A stretch of 64,000 nt of DNA, taken from the NCBI RefSeq assembly GCF_003086295.3, contig NC_092039.1:94635061-94699060 (forward strand), in the 5' to 3' direction. Source of the stretch: Arachis hypogaea (lineage: Eukaryota; Streptophyta; Magnoliopsida; Fabales; Fabaceae). Positions 63,986 to 64,000 of the stretch are shown piece by piece; position 1 is the first letter of the stretch, and the number at the start of each line of letters is the position of its first letter. The notes below the pieces were generated by a model. That model ran no database searches and was not told the DNA's origin. It was given only the letters and a program-made list of their open reading frames with translations. A program made the position numbers and the translations under genes.

Positions 63986-64000
63986 CCTGATCACCTTGTG

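Larger units (their letters stand above)
37470..64000 (+). mobile_element. G4: non-autonomous Athila-type element, interrupted by G2, runs off the window
   Basis: The 5' LTR is 37470-37947 plus 58817-60122 (1784 bp once G2 and its duplicate TSD are set aside). It is followed by PBS 60129-60146, leader, and gag-protease 61670-63985. The left flank is caagt within G0 gag. The right end is not in the window. G4 belongs to the same family as G1 and G2 by gag sequence. Confidence 0.88.

Overview
The window is plant nuclear DNA. One ordinary gene is present: an eight-exon AUX/LAX auxin-influx-carrier gene at 17655-25154 (+), with canonical GT-AG introns and an uninterrupted 485-codon frame. Almost everything else is transposable-element sequence. 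The repeat families (Athila-type Ty3/gypsy elements with a TGATGAGCGG LTR start and a tRNA-Asp primer site, 'ctggcgttgaacgccag'-type palindromic arrays, MULEs with a plant mobile domain) resemble what I remember of peanut (Arachis), so a legume and most likely Arachis is inferred. The family names FIDEL/Feral and Pipa/Pipoka are possible matches that I could not test.

Layout. 1-6104: a LINE 3' tail, then a CACTA element (873-3512) carrying a dead Ptta/En/Spm-type gene, sitting between two ~180-bp inverted arms; then AT-rich DNA with a 178-bp tandem duplication. 6105-15530: a decayed MULE-type element bounded by a 9-bp duplication (catttgggc). It holds a one-ended CACTA fragment, a solo LTR (7683-8184, TSD atatt), a small inverted repeat, a plant-mobile-domain relic, and a MULE transposase relic split exactly by a 4.8-kb Ty1/copia element (8955-13782). 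15531-27865: the LAX gene, its promoter and 3' flank, MITEs in introns 1, 5, 6 and 7, and a dead replication-protein-A-like exon.

27866-64000 is a stack of Athila-type Ty3/gypsy elements. G1 (+, 27866-37356, 5' LTR truncated) abuts a 113-bp gag scrap (G0), which abuts the 5' LTR of G4 (+, from 37470, running off the window). Inside that LTR lies G2 (-, 37948-58811, TSD gagtt), and inside the 5' LTR of G2 lies G3 (-, 46280-57810, TSD atcct). G3 is an almost intact autonomous element: gag-PR-RT-RH-IN with one TAG in integrase, plus a downstream ORF3 with a 2-nt insertion. G1, G2 and G4 encode gag-protease without RT, RNase H or integrase (G1 and G2 also keep ORF3 remnants; G4 leaves the window first), and look like non-autonomous partners of a G3-like element.

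The most notable observations are: (1) a hairpin plus TAAGTTTGGTGT module present twice per element, upstream of ORF3 and immediately upstream of the 3' LTR, with compensatory stem changes; (2) a 49-nt 5' piece of tRNA-Cys(GCA) filling a deletion in ORF3 of G2; (3) tandem arrays of TGGCGTT-N-AACGCCA palindromes in LTRs, in non-coding spacers and in frame inside the G3 polyprotein; (4) a PBS-like sequence captured inside the LTRs of G1. Sequence counts were made by eye and family assignments were made without database searches.
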